Counted from the stretch's first letter, positions 1 through 6,605 are shown. The stretch: DNA of 13,103 nucleotides from Candidatus Omnitrophota bacterium (GCA_023473405.1 JAMCZD010000011.1:1-13103), one strand, 5' to 3'. Notes: generated from the letters alone by a model not told the origin. Translations and numbers: made by a program.

Positions 1-155
1 CAGCGACCAAGAGGAATGAATTTGTGACCCGGCTGCGCGAGTTTGGGAGGACGCACCCGGACTTTGAACAGATTCTGCGCAAGTACGTAAGCACGAATGC
101 AGCGCCGGTCGCATTGCCGCCTTCAGCGGCGGCGCCTAAGGCGGGAACTCGATAA
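1..155 (+). CDS. C-terminal end of an unidentified protein (partial)
   Basis: An open frame enters from the left edge (first full codon at position 3) and ends in TAA at 153-155. About 50 residues are visible. The first half is charged and probably helical (it contains EFVTRLREFGRTHPDFEQIL). The last 20 or so residues are an Ala/Pro-rich tail ending KAGTR, which looks like a disordered C-terminus. The frame is the only one of the three plus frames open across this stretch; the other two stop within the first 30 bases. It converges with the response regulator gene, with only 23 bp between the two stops and no obvious terminator hairpin. I do not recognise a family, and the upstream part is outside the window. 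Confidence 0.5.
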   Translation, partial: ATKRNEFVTRLREFGRTHPDFEQILRKYVSTNAAPVALPPSAAAPKAGTR

Positions 156-178
156 AAGAGGCCTTGGGACCGTTTAAT

Positions 179-1597
179 CTACTTGATTGCGGGCGAGAAG
201 GACTGTCGCAGCTCAGGCCATTTTTTCAGACGTCGGAGCAGGGATTGATGTGTTAAGCCCAGCTTGGCGGCGGCGCGCCGAATGACGCCGTTGCTCTCCT
301 CGAGGGCCTTTTGGATCAGGGCACGTTCCTGGTCGGCCAGGGAGCCGGGCGGCAATGGATTTAACCGAGCCGGTCCTGGACTGGCTGGAGGCGGGGAGGC
401 GGTTCGGCGAAGCCTGCGCGGCCAATTCAGGTCGATGTCCAGCCAATTCGAGTCCAATGGGGTTTGCAGGAGCGAGCGTTCGAGCAGGTTCCGCAGCTCG
501 CGAACATTCCCTGGGTAATCATAATTCAGCAAGGCCAGGAAATCGTCCATGCGAATGGTCGGCTTGGGGCGCTCGTATTTTTCGGCCATCCGGGTAAGCA
601 AAAGGTCGATCAGCTCGCCGAGGTCATCTTTGCGTTCGCGCAGGGGAGGGATGACGATCGAGAAGACATCCAGCCGGTACAGTAGATCGGCTCGGAATGT
701 GCCCCGGTTTACCTCGTCCTGGAGGGATTTGTTGGTGGCGGCGATTATGCGCCCATCGAACTTCCGGGATTCGGTGTTGCCAAGCCGGCGATATTCCTGG
801 GTTTCGAGAAACTGGAGCAGTTTGGCCTGGAGGGAAAGCGGCACCTCGGCTATTTCATCGAGGAACAAGGTCCCGCCGTTGGCGGCTTCGGCCAGGCCAG
901 TGCGGAGCTGGTGTGCGCCGGTGTAAGCGCCTTTTTCGGCCCCGAACAACTCCGCCTCGAACATGTCAGCGGGCAAGGTGGAGCAATTCAGGCAGACTAA
1001 CGGTGGAATAGGCGATTTGTCCTTGAACGTTAACTGGTGAATCATTCGGGCCACGACGTCTTTGCCAACACCGGTTTCACCGTTCAGCAGGACTGTGGCA
1101 TGGGAGTTGACCGCCGCATGTTGCACCAGTGAACGGACCTTCCTCATGCCGGGGGCGCGTGCGACGAAATCCATGAAAACCCGGTCCGGTCTGAAAGAGG
1201 GGAACCGCAACCGGGCACGGCGCACGCATTCGATCAGTTGTTCGAGGTGAAATGGCTTGGTGATGTATTCGAATAGTCCGCTGCGGGTCAGTTCGACCGC
1301 AATTCCGAGGTCGGGCATACCCGTCAGCATGATAGCGGCGGCCCAGTTACCTTGCTCGCGTGACTCACGGAAGAAAGCGCCACCTTTACCGTCCGGCAAA
1401 TGATGGTCCAGGATGAGCAAATCGAACGGTTGGGCGGCTATCGCCTGGCGGGCGGCCGCAACGGTCCCACAAACCACCGGTATGCCGCCTTCGTCGCGGA
1501 TAGCACCGGCCAGGAGCTCCGCGCAGACAACTTCGTCCTCCAGGATCAAGGCGGAAAACCCTGTTCCGTCGCGGATTTCACTCTGTTCGATTCTCAT
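179..1597 (-). CDS. Sigma54-dependent response regulator, NtrC family
   Basis: This is a three-domain enhancer-binding protein that, when phosphorylated, should activate sigma54 RNA polymerase. Numbering is from the ATG at 1597 (472 aa). The receiver domain (about 15-125) has the acidic pair E20/D21, phosphoacceptor D64 in LLILDHHLPDG, T92 and K114 in ITKPF. The AAA+ domain (about 140-375) has Walker A GETGVGKD (173-180), the sigma54-contact loop as GAYTGA (223-228; a Tyr for the usual Phe), Walker B LFLDE (244-248), an arginine-containing FRADLLYRLDVF segment, and sensor II YPGNVRELRN. A Pro-rich linker precedes a Fis-type HTH (about 434-459, SNGVIRRAAAKLGLTHQSLLRRLKK). A GTG at 1618 in the same frame would add seven residues; neither start has a convincing Shine-Dalgarno, so ATG is preferred. 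No partner histidine kinase is visible, so its signal and targets are unknown. Confidence 0.95.
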   Translation of the reverse strand: MRIEQSEIRDGTGFSALILEDEVVCAELLAGAIRDEGGIPVVCGTVAAARQAIAAQPFDLLILDHHLPDGKGGAFFRESREQGNWAAAIMLTGMPDLGIAVELTRSGLFEYITKPFHLEQLIECVRRARLRFPSFRPDRVFMDFVARAPGMRKVRSLVQHAAVNSHATVLLNGETGVGKDVVARMIHQLTFKDKSPIPPLVCLNCSTLPADMFEAELFGAEKGAYTGAHQLRTGLAEAANGGTLFLDEIAEVPLSLQAKLLQFLETQEYRRLGNTESRKFDGRIIAATNKSLQDEVNRGTFRADLLYRLDVFSIVIPPLRERKDDLGELIDLLLTRMAEKYERPKPTIRMDDFLALLNYDYPGNVRELRNLLERSLLQTPLDSNWLDIDLNWPRRLRRTASPPPASPGPARLNPLPPGSLADQERALIQKALEESNGVIRRAAAKLGLTHQSLLRRLKKWPELRQSFSPAIK

Positions 1598-1664
1598 TTT
1601 GAACGCAGCCGAGCGCACGAGTGGCCATTGACCGGCCCATCAAGGCGTTAACCAGCGCATATAT

Positions 1665-1670
1665 ATTATA
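1665..1670 (-). promoter_or_regulatory. Possible -10 box upstream of the response regulator
   Basis: On the minus strand this reads a perfect TATAAT inside an AT-rich stretch (1660-1674), about 70 bp upstream of the ATG at 1597. A perfect TTGACA lies further upstream at 1697-1702, but the gap between the two is 26 bp, far longer than the usual 16-18 bp. Only the -10 element is therefore supported and the call is tentative. The rest of the 245-bp interval between the divergent regulator and infA holds no convincing gene and no clear plus-strand promoter for infA. Confidence 0.25.
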
Positions 1671-1842
1671 AAACGGGCGCCGAGTAAAGATGAAAATGTC
1701 AAAATAGCAGCGAATGTCAGTTTCGCCATTATTCCTTGATTTCATCATTGGTCCAAGGCAAGTTTGGGCATTTATTGCGAGCGCGGGTTGAATCAAATCG
1801 TTTTGGGATGGATGATTTCGCTGCGCCGAATTTCATGATTGA

Positions 1843-2061
1843 ATGGCAAAAGAAGAACCGATTGAGTTGATCGGCAGGGTAACGCAGGTTTTACCCGGTA
1901 CCATGTTTCGGGTGGCCTTGCCCAACGGTCACGAGGTGCTGGCGCATATTTCCGGTAAGATGCGCAAGAATTTCATTCGCATTAGCGTCGGCGACAGGGT
2001 GAGCGTCGAAATGTCGCCTTATGATCTGAACAAGGCGCGAATAACCTTCCGGCATCCTTGA
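1843..2061 (+). CDS. infA: Translation initiation factor IF-1
   Basis: A 72-residue protein, exactly the usual bacterial IF-1 length. It is a single OB-fold that binds the 30S A site and works with IF-2 and IF-3 during initiation-complex assembly. The diagnostic segments are all present: the start MAKEEPIEL, the central LPGTMFRVALPNGHEVLAHISGK (split here as TMFRVALPNGH and AHISGKMRKNFIRI), and the end VEMSPYDLNKARITFR. They align essentially without gaps to E. coli IF-1. The ATG at 1843 gives the canonical N-terminus. No Shine-Dalgarno is obvious upstream. Here infA is not embedded in a ribosomal-protein operon but is followed on the same strand by a beta-CASP ribonuclease gene 147 bp downstream. 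I see no gene in that 147-bp gap. Confidence 0.97.
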   Translation: MAKEEPIELIGRVTQVLPGTMFRVALPNGHEVLAHISGKMRKNFIRISVGDRVSVEMSPYDLNKARITFRHP

Positions 2062-2208
2062 GTTTTTGGAGGCCGTCTTCTTGGTTATCGAGACCGGCGC
2101 CGGCTGGGTTTTCTTCGTCTGCATTATGTAATGCGGCCTGCTTTCGGTCTGCGCAGGCTATTACTTTGAAAAGCTTGTCGCCGGCAGGGCCTCAGGCATT
2201 CTCTGGGC

Positions 2209-3603
2209 ATGCAAATTCATTTCCTCGGGGCGACCCGAACGACGACTGGCTCGATGTATCTGATCGAAGTAAACGGGCAACGGTTGCTGTTGGAGTGCGG
2301 CCTCTTTCAGGGACGCCGGGACGAATCAATCGAGCGGAATCGGAATTTCCCGTTCGATGTCCGTCAAATCGACGCCGTGGTTCTCAGCCATGCGCACCTG
2401 GACCATTGCGGCAATCTTCCCAACCTGTGCAGGCAAGGATTCAACGGCAGCATTTATTGCACATTCGCCACGCGTGACCTGGCCAGCATCATGCTCGAGG
2501 ACTCGGCTGAAATACAGCGAGCTGACGCCGAGTTCGTCTCACGCAAGCGCGCAAAGCAGAATCTTCCGCCGGTCGTGCCCCTCTACTCGCCCAGCGACGC
2601 CGAACGAGCGGTGCGGCAGTTTATCTCGCTCAACTATGATCGTCCTATTCACGTGACGGATGGGGTGACCCTGACTTTTCGCGATGCAGGCCACATCCTC
2701 GGCGCCGCTCAGGTGGTCCTGGACATTCGTGAGAAGGACCGGTCCTTCCGGTTCCTGTTCTCGGGCGATATTGGGCGCGGTCATGACGAGATTCTTCGCG
2801 ATCCCGAGCCCGTTGAGGGTGTGGACTTTCTGCAAATTGAGAGCACCTATGGCGGGCGCGAGCACGTCGCCAAGCCGGGTGCCAACGCGGAGGTAGGGCG
2901 ATTGGTTCGGGAAACATTGGCGCAAAACGGCAAGGTTATTATCCCGTCGTTTTCCGTCGGACGCACCCAGGACATCGTATACACGCTCCATCAATTGACC
3001 GATGCCGGTGATTTGCCCAAGGTTCCCATGTTCGTTGACAGTCCCTTGAGCGTCAATGCCACCGAGGTTTACCGGCTCCATTCCGAATGTTTCAATGACG
3101 ACATCTATCGCTTTCTGAGGGAGAAAGAAAATCCGTTCGGCATGGAAAACCTGACCTATATCCGCGAGGTGGCCCACTCGATGAAGCTCAACAGCCTCAA
3201 GGAACCCGCCGTGATCATCAGCGCCTCAGGCATGTGCGAGGCCGGACGCATCCGGCACCATCTGAAAAATCATATTGGCGATCCGCGCAACCTGATTCTG
3301 TTTATCGGCTATTGCGCCGAGCACACCCTGGGCGCCCAGATTCTGGCAGGCAACAAGACCGTCAATATCTTTGGCGAACCCCACCCCGTCCGTGCCCGGA
3401 TTGCGTCGATAGACTCGTTTTCCGGACACGGTGACAAACATGAATTGACGCACTACGTCGAGTCGCTGACTGGCCCCATGCAGAAAATCTTCGTCGTCCA
3501 CGGTGAGACCTCCCAATCGCTCGCCTTGGCGGAGACCCTCCGTTCCCTGAAACCCCATTCCGAGGTCATCGCACCGGATTACCTGCAAACCGTTACTGTT
3601 TGA
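2209..3603 (+). CDS. MBL-fold beta-CASP ribonuclease (CPSF73/YSH1-like)
   Basis: 464 residues, the usual size for single-chain bacterial beta-CASP RNases such as Thermus TTHA0252, which it resembles throughout. The metallo-beta-lactamase core contributes two-zinc ligands: motif 2 HAHLDH (61-66), H162 in DAGHILGA, D187 in FSGDIG, and two histidines after the inserted domain, H407 in FSGHGD and H431 in VVHGE. The beta-CASP insert (about 200-390) carries ESTYGGR (211-217), IIPSFSVGRTQD (244-255), FVDSPLSVNAT and the ISASGMCEAGRIRHHL signature (337-352). The predicted role is cytoplasmic endo- and/or exonucleolytic RNA processing. The N-terminus MQIHFLGATRTTTGSMYL starts directly with the first MBL strand, so ATG 2209 is the natural start, although no strong Shine-Dalgarno precedes it. 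It lies downstream of infA on the same strand. I am sure of the fold and confident of RNase activity; the substrate is unknown. Confidence 0.95.
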   Translation: MQIHFLGATRTTTGSMYLIEVNGQRLLLECGLFQGRRDESIERNRNFPFDVRQIDAVVLSHAHLDHCGNLPNLCRQGFNGSIYCTFATRDLASIMLEDSAEIQRADAEFVSRKRAKQNLPPVVPLYSPSDAERAVRQFISLNYDRPIHVTDGVTLTFRDAGHILGAAQVVLDIREKDRSFRFLFSGDIGRGHDEILRDPEPVEGVDFLQIESTYGGREHVAKPGANAEVGRLVRETLAQNGKVIIPSFSVGRTQDIVYTLHQLTDAGDLPKVPMFVDSPLSVNATEVYRLHSECFNDDIYRFLREKENPFGMENLTYIREVAHSMKLNSLKEPAVIISASGMCEAGRIRHHLKNHIGDPRNLILFIGYCAEHTLGAQILAGNKTVNIFGEPHPVRARIASIDSFSGHGDKHELTHYVESLTGPMQKIFVVHGETSQSLALAETLRSLKPHSEVIAPDYLQTVTV

Positions 3604-3714
3604 GGACAGGATGGACCGCCCAATTCGCGGTCGCAGCCAAACTTGACTTGGTTCTCTTTTGCCACAAATAGACGTAATGAAAGCAAAGAACAAGAACGAG
3701 GAAGCGGATTTTTT

Positions 3715-3779
3715 ATCCTGTAAATACTGTTCATCCTGTCTTTGGCAGGTTCATCCTGTCTTCATTCTGTAGTTCCTGT
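3715..3779. repeat. Short array of ATCCTGT repeats with 9-bp spacing
   Basis: Six copies of a heptamer, ATCCTGT or a one- to two-base variant, begin at 3715, 3724, 3733, 3753, 3764 and 3773. The steps are 9, 9, 20, 11 and 9 bp. Three copies are exact (3715, 3733, 3753). Similar ATCCTGT-rich dispersed repeats occur in intergenic DNA of many bacteria, so this is probably a genome-wide element rather than a gene. The array sits between the stop of the beta-CASP RNase gene (3603) and the coding end of the minus-strand SUMF1 gene. It overlaps that gene's stop codon and last few codons. Confidence 0.7.
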
Positions 3780-4637
3780 CATATTCGGGAAGGGTTTTCT
3801 GACGCATCGAAATCCGATGAAATCGCGACCAAAGCAGGCGTCGTGGAAACCGGGATTTTCGCCTTGTCTCTTATCGGACCTGCATTGGTCTTCGGTGGAA
3901 TTCCAGGCGCCGCCGCGCAGGCAGTATTTAGCGCCCTGGGCTGGGCCTGGCGGATTATTGGTGGGGCTGGATTTGTAATAGTCGGGATCGAATCGGTCAT
4001 TGCACCATTCTGCCACGTTGCCGGTAATGTCGAACAGTCCCCATGGATTTGGCCGTTTCTGTCCTACGGGATGGGTTTGGTGGATTGAGTTGGCGGCGAA
4101 CCAGGCGTACTGGGTCAACGGGCGTATGTCATTGCCGAAGAAGAATGCCTGGGTCGATCCTGCCCGGCAGGCATATTCCCATTCCGCCTCGGTTGGGAGC
4201 CGATAGCCGTTCGCCTGGAACTTGCATGCGGCGGTCTCGATGTCGTAGCAGGGCTGCAAACCTTCGGCGATCGAGCGTTGATTGCAGAATCGTGCCGCCT
4301 CGGGCCAACTGACTTGTTCCATCGGATGAGCGGCGCCTTTGAAGTGGGCCGTATTAATGAACCCGAGCTTTTCGAATTGCGCCTGGGTTACTTCGCGGCG
4401 GTCAATTAGGAAGCTGTCGATCCACACTTGATGCGCTGGTGTTGCATCGGTTTGGTCCGAGCTTCCCATTAGAAACGAACCGGCTGGAACAAGGACCATC
4501 TCATCTCCGGCTGAGGTATGGACGATTGGCGGTGGTTCAGCTTTGGCGGACGTATCCGATTTGTGGCTGCAACCGTTCGCAAGCCACATCAATGCGAGCA
4601 TTAAAATGCCTGCCCATCTAAAGGACGAAGCGGGCAT
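3762..4637 (-). CDS. SUMF1/formylglycine-generating-enzyme-like lipoprotein
   Basis: Using the ATG at 4637 the product is 291 residues with a textbook lipoprotein signal: MPASSFRWAG, a hydrophobic stretch ILMLALMWLA, then lipobox LANGC with the acylated Cys at 23. A GGAAG box lies 5 bp upstream. The rest is one SUMF1 (C-type-lectin-like) domain from MVLVPAGSFLMG (about 47-58) to FIGFRCVR (about 273-280). It contains RLPTEAEWEYACRAG (146-160), DITGNVAEWCND (203-214) and CLRGGAWN (239-246). Compared with genuine formylglycine-generating enzymes, the paired active-site cysteines after GGS/AW are not both present: the segment reads GGAWNSTEDQCRS. Sulfatase maturation is therefore doubtful, and a binding or scaffold role is equally likely. 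An alternative ATG at 4718 overlaps the upstream gene's stop as ATGA and would give a 42-residue extension before the signal peptide. That coupling suggests co-transcription with the PD40 gene. The last codons lie in the ATCCTGT repeat array. Confidence 0.9.
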   Translation of the reverse strand: MPASSFRWAGILMLALMWLANGCSHKSDTSAKAEPPPIVHTSAGDEMVLVPAGSFLMGSSDQTDATPAHQVWIDSFLIDRREVTQAQFEKLGFINTAHFKGAAHPMEQVSWPEAARFCNQRSIAEGLQPCYDIETAACKFQANGYRLPTEAEWEYACRAGSTQAFFFGNDIRPLTQYAWFAANSIHQTHPVGQKRPNPWGLFDITGNVAEWCNDRFDPDYYKSSPTNNPPGPAQGAKYCLRGGAWNSTEDQCRSDKRQGENPGFHDACFGRDFIGFRCVRKPFPNMTGTTE

Positions 4638-4714
4638 CCTGGCTTCCGGTTCGTGCGGTATCGGAGTTGTGCGATTTGCCGAGCACTTTTCCGGCATTAT
4701 TCCAGGATTGCGTT

Positions 4715-5773
4715 TCATTTCTTTTCCGAGTTCGATGTGGCTCGAGCGCGTGTAGGAACCCAATCCGGTTCCTTATTGCTGTTGCCGTCTGATGTAATGG
4801 CGACCCAACGATTGGTTTGCGACGGATCGGCCACGCAAATATTCGCTCCACGGGCGCGCGCGCCGACGTAGACGGCATAGACACCGAGCTTTGCATCCTG
4901 TTTCTCATCGATATTGGCGAAGGCTACGTAGCGGCCATCGGGTGACCAATCGGCATTGTAAGGCCAGAAAGGCGCGGTGGTGACGAAGACGCGGGGATTC
5001 AAGACCCTTGGAGTTCCGGTGGTGCAATCGAAATCGGCCACCGCCAGGTTGCCATTGTCCCAGCACCAGACGATCCGTTTGCCGTCTGGGCTTAAATCGG
5101 GCCGGCAACCCCGTATGTTCAGGTCAACGACGCGGTCACTGTTGGCCTCGATGGCGATGATTGCAAACCCGAATCCCATTCCTCCATAGACCGTTGCCAC
5201 GAACCATTTGCCGTCCCGGGTCCAGCATACATTAAAGATATGCTCGATTTGCCGGTTTGGATGTTGCCGATATTGGCCGGTTTTGAGGTCATAGATGAAG
5301 AGACCCTTGCTGGCTGCCTCGTGGTTGTTGTAATTGCTCTTTTCGCCTTTGAGATACGCGATTTGAGTGCCGGTGGAATTCCAGCATGCCTGGCGCGCGT
5401 TGACGGCTACGCGGGTGCGCCCGGAGCCATCGAGGTTCATGTAATAGACATTACGGACTTTGTCGGCGCCGCGCCCTTCGTCGGCCGAGTAACAGACTTT
5501 CGTTCCGTCCGGAGACACATGCGGATAGAGTTCGTCCACTTGCGGCGTTTGGGTCAGGTTTATCGGATTGGAACCATCGGCGTTGACCATGAACAATTCC
5601 CAATTGTCACCGGCGTAGGTCTCGTAGACAATTCGGTGGGGAACATTTTTTAGCTCGAGCGCAAGGTCTCCGGCTATTACCTGCGACGAGTTCAGAAAAC
5701 AAGGCAGGCTCAGCAACAGTAGGACTCGAGACTTCCAATGCACAAGGGATGGAGTATTCGGATTTGTATTCAT
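4715..5773 (-). CDS. Secreted PD40/TolB-like beta-propeller protein
   Basis: Using the ATG at 5773 the product is 352 residues. The N-terminus has a signal peptide (HWKSRVLLLLSLPCF, then a likely cleavage near SSQVIAG), so it should act in the periplasm or outside. At least five PD40/WD40-like repeats follow: PHVSPDGTKVCYSAD (84-98), ACWNSTGTQIAYL (about 129-141), VCWTRDGKWFVA (182-193), PDLSPDGKRIVW (225-236) and ADWSPDGRYVAF (274-285), with a partial one near EPDWVPT. FMVNADGSNPINLTQ is the characteristic TolB-like strand pair. Such propellers usually mediate protein or polymer binding; no catalytic residues are evident. It is not a true TolB, since the D1 domain is missing. Longer in-frame starts exist (ATG at 5818, TTG at 5860) but would bury the signal peptide behind a long N-terminus. 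It overlaps or directly precedes the SUMF1 lipoprotein gene, and the two are probably one transcript. Confidence 0.87.
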   Translation of the reverse strand: MNTNPNTPSLVHWKSRVLLLLSLPCFLNSSQVIAGDLALELKNVPHRIVYETYAGDNWELFMVNADGSNPINLTQTPQVDELYPHVSPDGTKVCYSADEGRGADKVRNVYYMNLDGSGRTRVAVNARQACWNSTGTQIAYLKGEKSNYNNHEAASKGLFIYDLKTGQYRQHPNRQIEHIFNVCWTRDGKWFVATVYGGMGFGFAIIAIEANSDRVVDLNIRGCRPDLSPDGKRIVWCWDNGNLAVADFDCTTGTPRVLNPRVFVTTAPFWPYNADWSPDGRYVAFANIDEKQDAKLGVYAVYVGARARGANICVADPSQTNRWVAITSDGNSNKEPDWVPTRARATSNSEKK

Positions 5774-5868
5774 AAGTAAATTCACGAAGTCTATGTTTTC
5801 AATGCTCGCCAATCTCATCCGTCTCAACTTCCAACCAATACTCGGCGGTCCAGCAGTCAATCAATGCC

Positions 5869-6003
5869 GGCCGTAACGGCCCAGGTGTGGGGCAGACCTC
5901 TGATCTGCCGGTTCGCGGAGAGTCTGGCTCCGCGAATGTGATGACACCGAAACAGCGGGCCAGAGGCCCGTTCAACTGGCAGACCGGAGGTCCGCCCCAC
6001 CTG
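5869..6003. repeat. Tandem hairpin array, REP/BIME-like, within one imperfect inverted repeat
   Basis: The 240-bp non-coding stretch between the PD40 gene start and the IS holds a run of palindromes. They are GGCCG/CGGCC with a 3-nt loop (5869-5881); GGCAGA/TCTGCC with a 7-nt loop (5891-5909); a perfect 9-bp stem TTCGCGGAG/CTCCGCGAA with a 7-nt loop (5912-5936); CGGGCC/GGCCCG with a 3-nt loop (5956-5970); and GGCAGACC/GGTCCGCC with one mismatch and a 3-nt loop (5978-5996). The outer ends also pair with each other: 5882-5912 is an imperfect inverted copy of 5974-6003 (CAGGTG at one end, CACCTG at the other). The block can therefore form either separate hairpins or a branched cruciform. A 75-codon open frame across it is best seen as chance. 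The architecture resembles REP/BIME or MITE elements. Confidence 0.75.
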
Positions 6004-6026
6004 AACAGTTAGATGAACGGGAAACC

Positions 6027-6043
6027 CCCCGGCTTTGCCGGGG
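6027..6043. repeat. Left-end hairpin of the IS200 element
   Basis: CCCCGGC (6027-6033) and GCCGGGG (6037-6043) form a perfect 7-bp stem around a TTT loop. The core matches the right-end hairpin at 6619-6637. In this family such hairpins are the TnpA recognition structures on the transferred single strand. Confidence 0.8.
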
Positions 6044-6075
6044 AGACTCCCAAAGTTTGACAACTCCGGGAGTCT
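6044..6075 (+). promoter_or_regulatory. 5' leader stem-loop of tnpA (upstream)
   Basis: AGACTCCC (6044-6051) pairs perfectly with GGGAGTCT (6068-6075), 8 bp around a 16-nt loop that itself contains AGTT/AACT. It lies between the left-end hairpin and the ribosome-binding-site hairpin. IS200 leaders are known to contain an upstream terminator-like or shielding stem that blocks read-through from outside. That function is inferred here, because no U-run follows the stem. Confidence 0.5.
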
Positions 6076-6078
6076 ATT

Positions 6079-6123
6079 GAGCATTCCTGTTGTGAACCGC
6101 TCAAGTTCAACAACAGGAAGCTC
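6079..6123 (+). promoter_or_regulatory. Hairpin sequestering the tnpA ribosome binding site
   Basis: GAGC (6079-6082), TTCCTGTTGT (6084-6093) and GAAC (6094-6097) pair with GTTC (6105-6108), ACAACAGGAA (6110-6119) and GCTC (6120-6123). This makes an 18-bp stem with single unpaired A residues at 6083 and 6109 and a 7-nt loop. The Shine-Dalgarno AGGAAG (6115-6120), 8 nt before the tnpA ATG at 6129, is entirely inside the 3' arm. IS200 elements in enterobacteria are known to repress transposase translation by exactly this kind of RBS-burying stem, so the same role is inferred. Confidence 0.8.
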
Positions 6124-6128
6124 AAAAC

Positions 6129-6590
6129 ATGAATGATTACGAAAGTCTTAACCATACCAAGTGGGAATGCAAATACCATGTGGTGTTTATCCCAAAATAT
6201 CGCCGCAAGGCGCTTTACGCTTCACTGCGCAAGCACCTGGGGAGCGTGTTTCGGGAATTGGCGCACCAAAAGGAATGCGAAATAGGGGAGGGGCATTTGA
6301 TGGTCGATCATGTGCACATGCTGGTGTCAATTCCGCCCAAGTATTCGGTCTCGCAGGTGCTGGGTTACATAAAGGGCAAGAGCGCTATCCACATCGCGCG
6401 GACCTTTGGAGGCAAGCGACGGAATTTCGTGGGGCAGCACTTCTGGGCGAGGGGGTATTGGGTATCGACGGTGGGGCACAATGAAGCCGCCGTGCGCAAG
6501 TACATCCAGGAGCAGGAAAGGGAAGATCAACGCCTCGATCAGTTGGGACTGTTCGAGGGGCAAAGCCGCTTTGAGCGGCTCCAAGATTAA
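6129..6590 (+). CDS. tnpA: IS200-type Y1 transposase TnpA
   Basis: A 153-residue protein, the usual IS200 TnpA length. It is a HUH-superfamily single-strand transposase that cuts and rejoins the IS ends through a 5'-phosphotyrosine. Visible motifs are the N-terminal NHTKWECKYHVVFIPKYRRK (9-27, near-identical in pattern to enterobacterial IS200), the metal-binding HUH triad DHVHM with H61 and H63, IPPKYSVSQVLGYIKGKS (68-85), the FWARGYWVSTVG segment (105-116), and catalytic Y125 in KYIQEQ. The start ATG at 6129 has AGGAAG 8 nt upstream, buried in a stem. Reading frame and catalytic residues are intact. The last codons run through a CCGCTTTGAGCGG palindrome that is repeated just after the stop. 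It is transcribed against the flanking minus-strand genes. Confidence 0.97.
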   Translation: MNDYESLNHTKWECKYHVVFIPKYRRKALYASLRKHLGSVFRELAHQKECEIGEGHLMVDHVHMLVSIPPKYSVSQVLGYIKGKSAIHIARTFGGKRRNFVGQHFWARGYWVSTVGHNEAAVRKYIQEQEREDQRLDQLGLFEGQSRFERLQD

Positions 6591-6604
6591 TCCGCTTTGA
6601 GCGG
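6566..6604. repeat. Direct repeat of palindrome CCGCTTTGAGCGG
   Basis: The 13-base palindromic unit occurs at 6566-6578, where it encodes SRFER near the TnpA C-terminus, and again at 6592-6604, straight after the stop codon. The two are 26 bp apart. Each can fold as CCGC/GCGG with a TTTGA loop; the first extends to 6 bp (6564-6580). Confidence 0.7.
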
Positions 6605-6605
6605 T

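Noticed and set aside
1665..1702. TTGACA (1697-1702) plus TATAAT (1665-1670) on the minus strand as a full sigma70 promoter
   Set aside because: Spacing of 26 bp is far outside the working range; only the TATAAT is kept as a tentative element.
1766..1778. Possible sigma54 -24/-12 element (GGGCATTTATTGC) upstream of infA
   Set aside because: The GG and GC dinucleotides are one base too close for the canonical spacing, and a housekeeping infA is not expected to need sigma54.
1578..1796. 72-codon minus-strand open frame upstream of the response regulator
   Set aside because: It overlaps the regulator start in another frame, has no recognisable features and an AT-rich middle typical of intergenic DNA.
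2094..2103. CCGGCGCCGG palindrome followed by TGGGTTTTC after infA, possible terminator
   Set aside because: A perfect palindrome with no loop cannot form a proper hairpin without losing most pairs, and the T-run is short.
3614..3632. GACCGC/GCGGTC stem with 7-nt loop just after the beta-CASP RNase stop, possible terminator
   Set aside because: The stem is only 6 bp and the nearest T-rich run is about 20 bases further on, so it does not fit a rho-independent terminator.
3715..3779. CRISPR array
   Set aside because: The repeat unit is 7 bp with 2-13-bp gaps; there are no repeat-length units or spacers and no cas genes nearby.
5857..6084. 75-codon minus-strand open frame across the hairpin array and IS left end
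   Set aside because: It starts inside the region of palindromes and IS leader structures; the translation has no recognisable domain and its sequence is fully explained by the hairpins.
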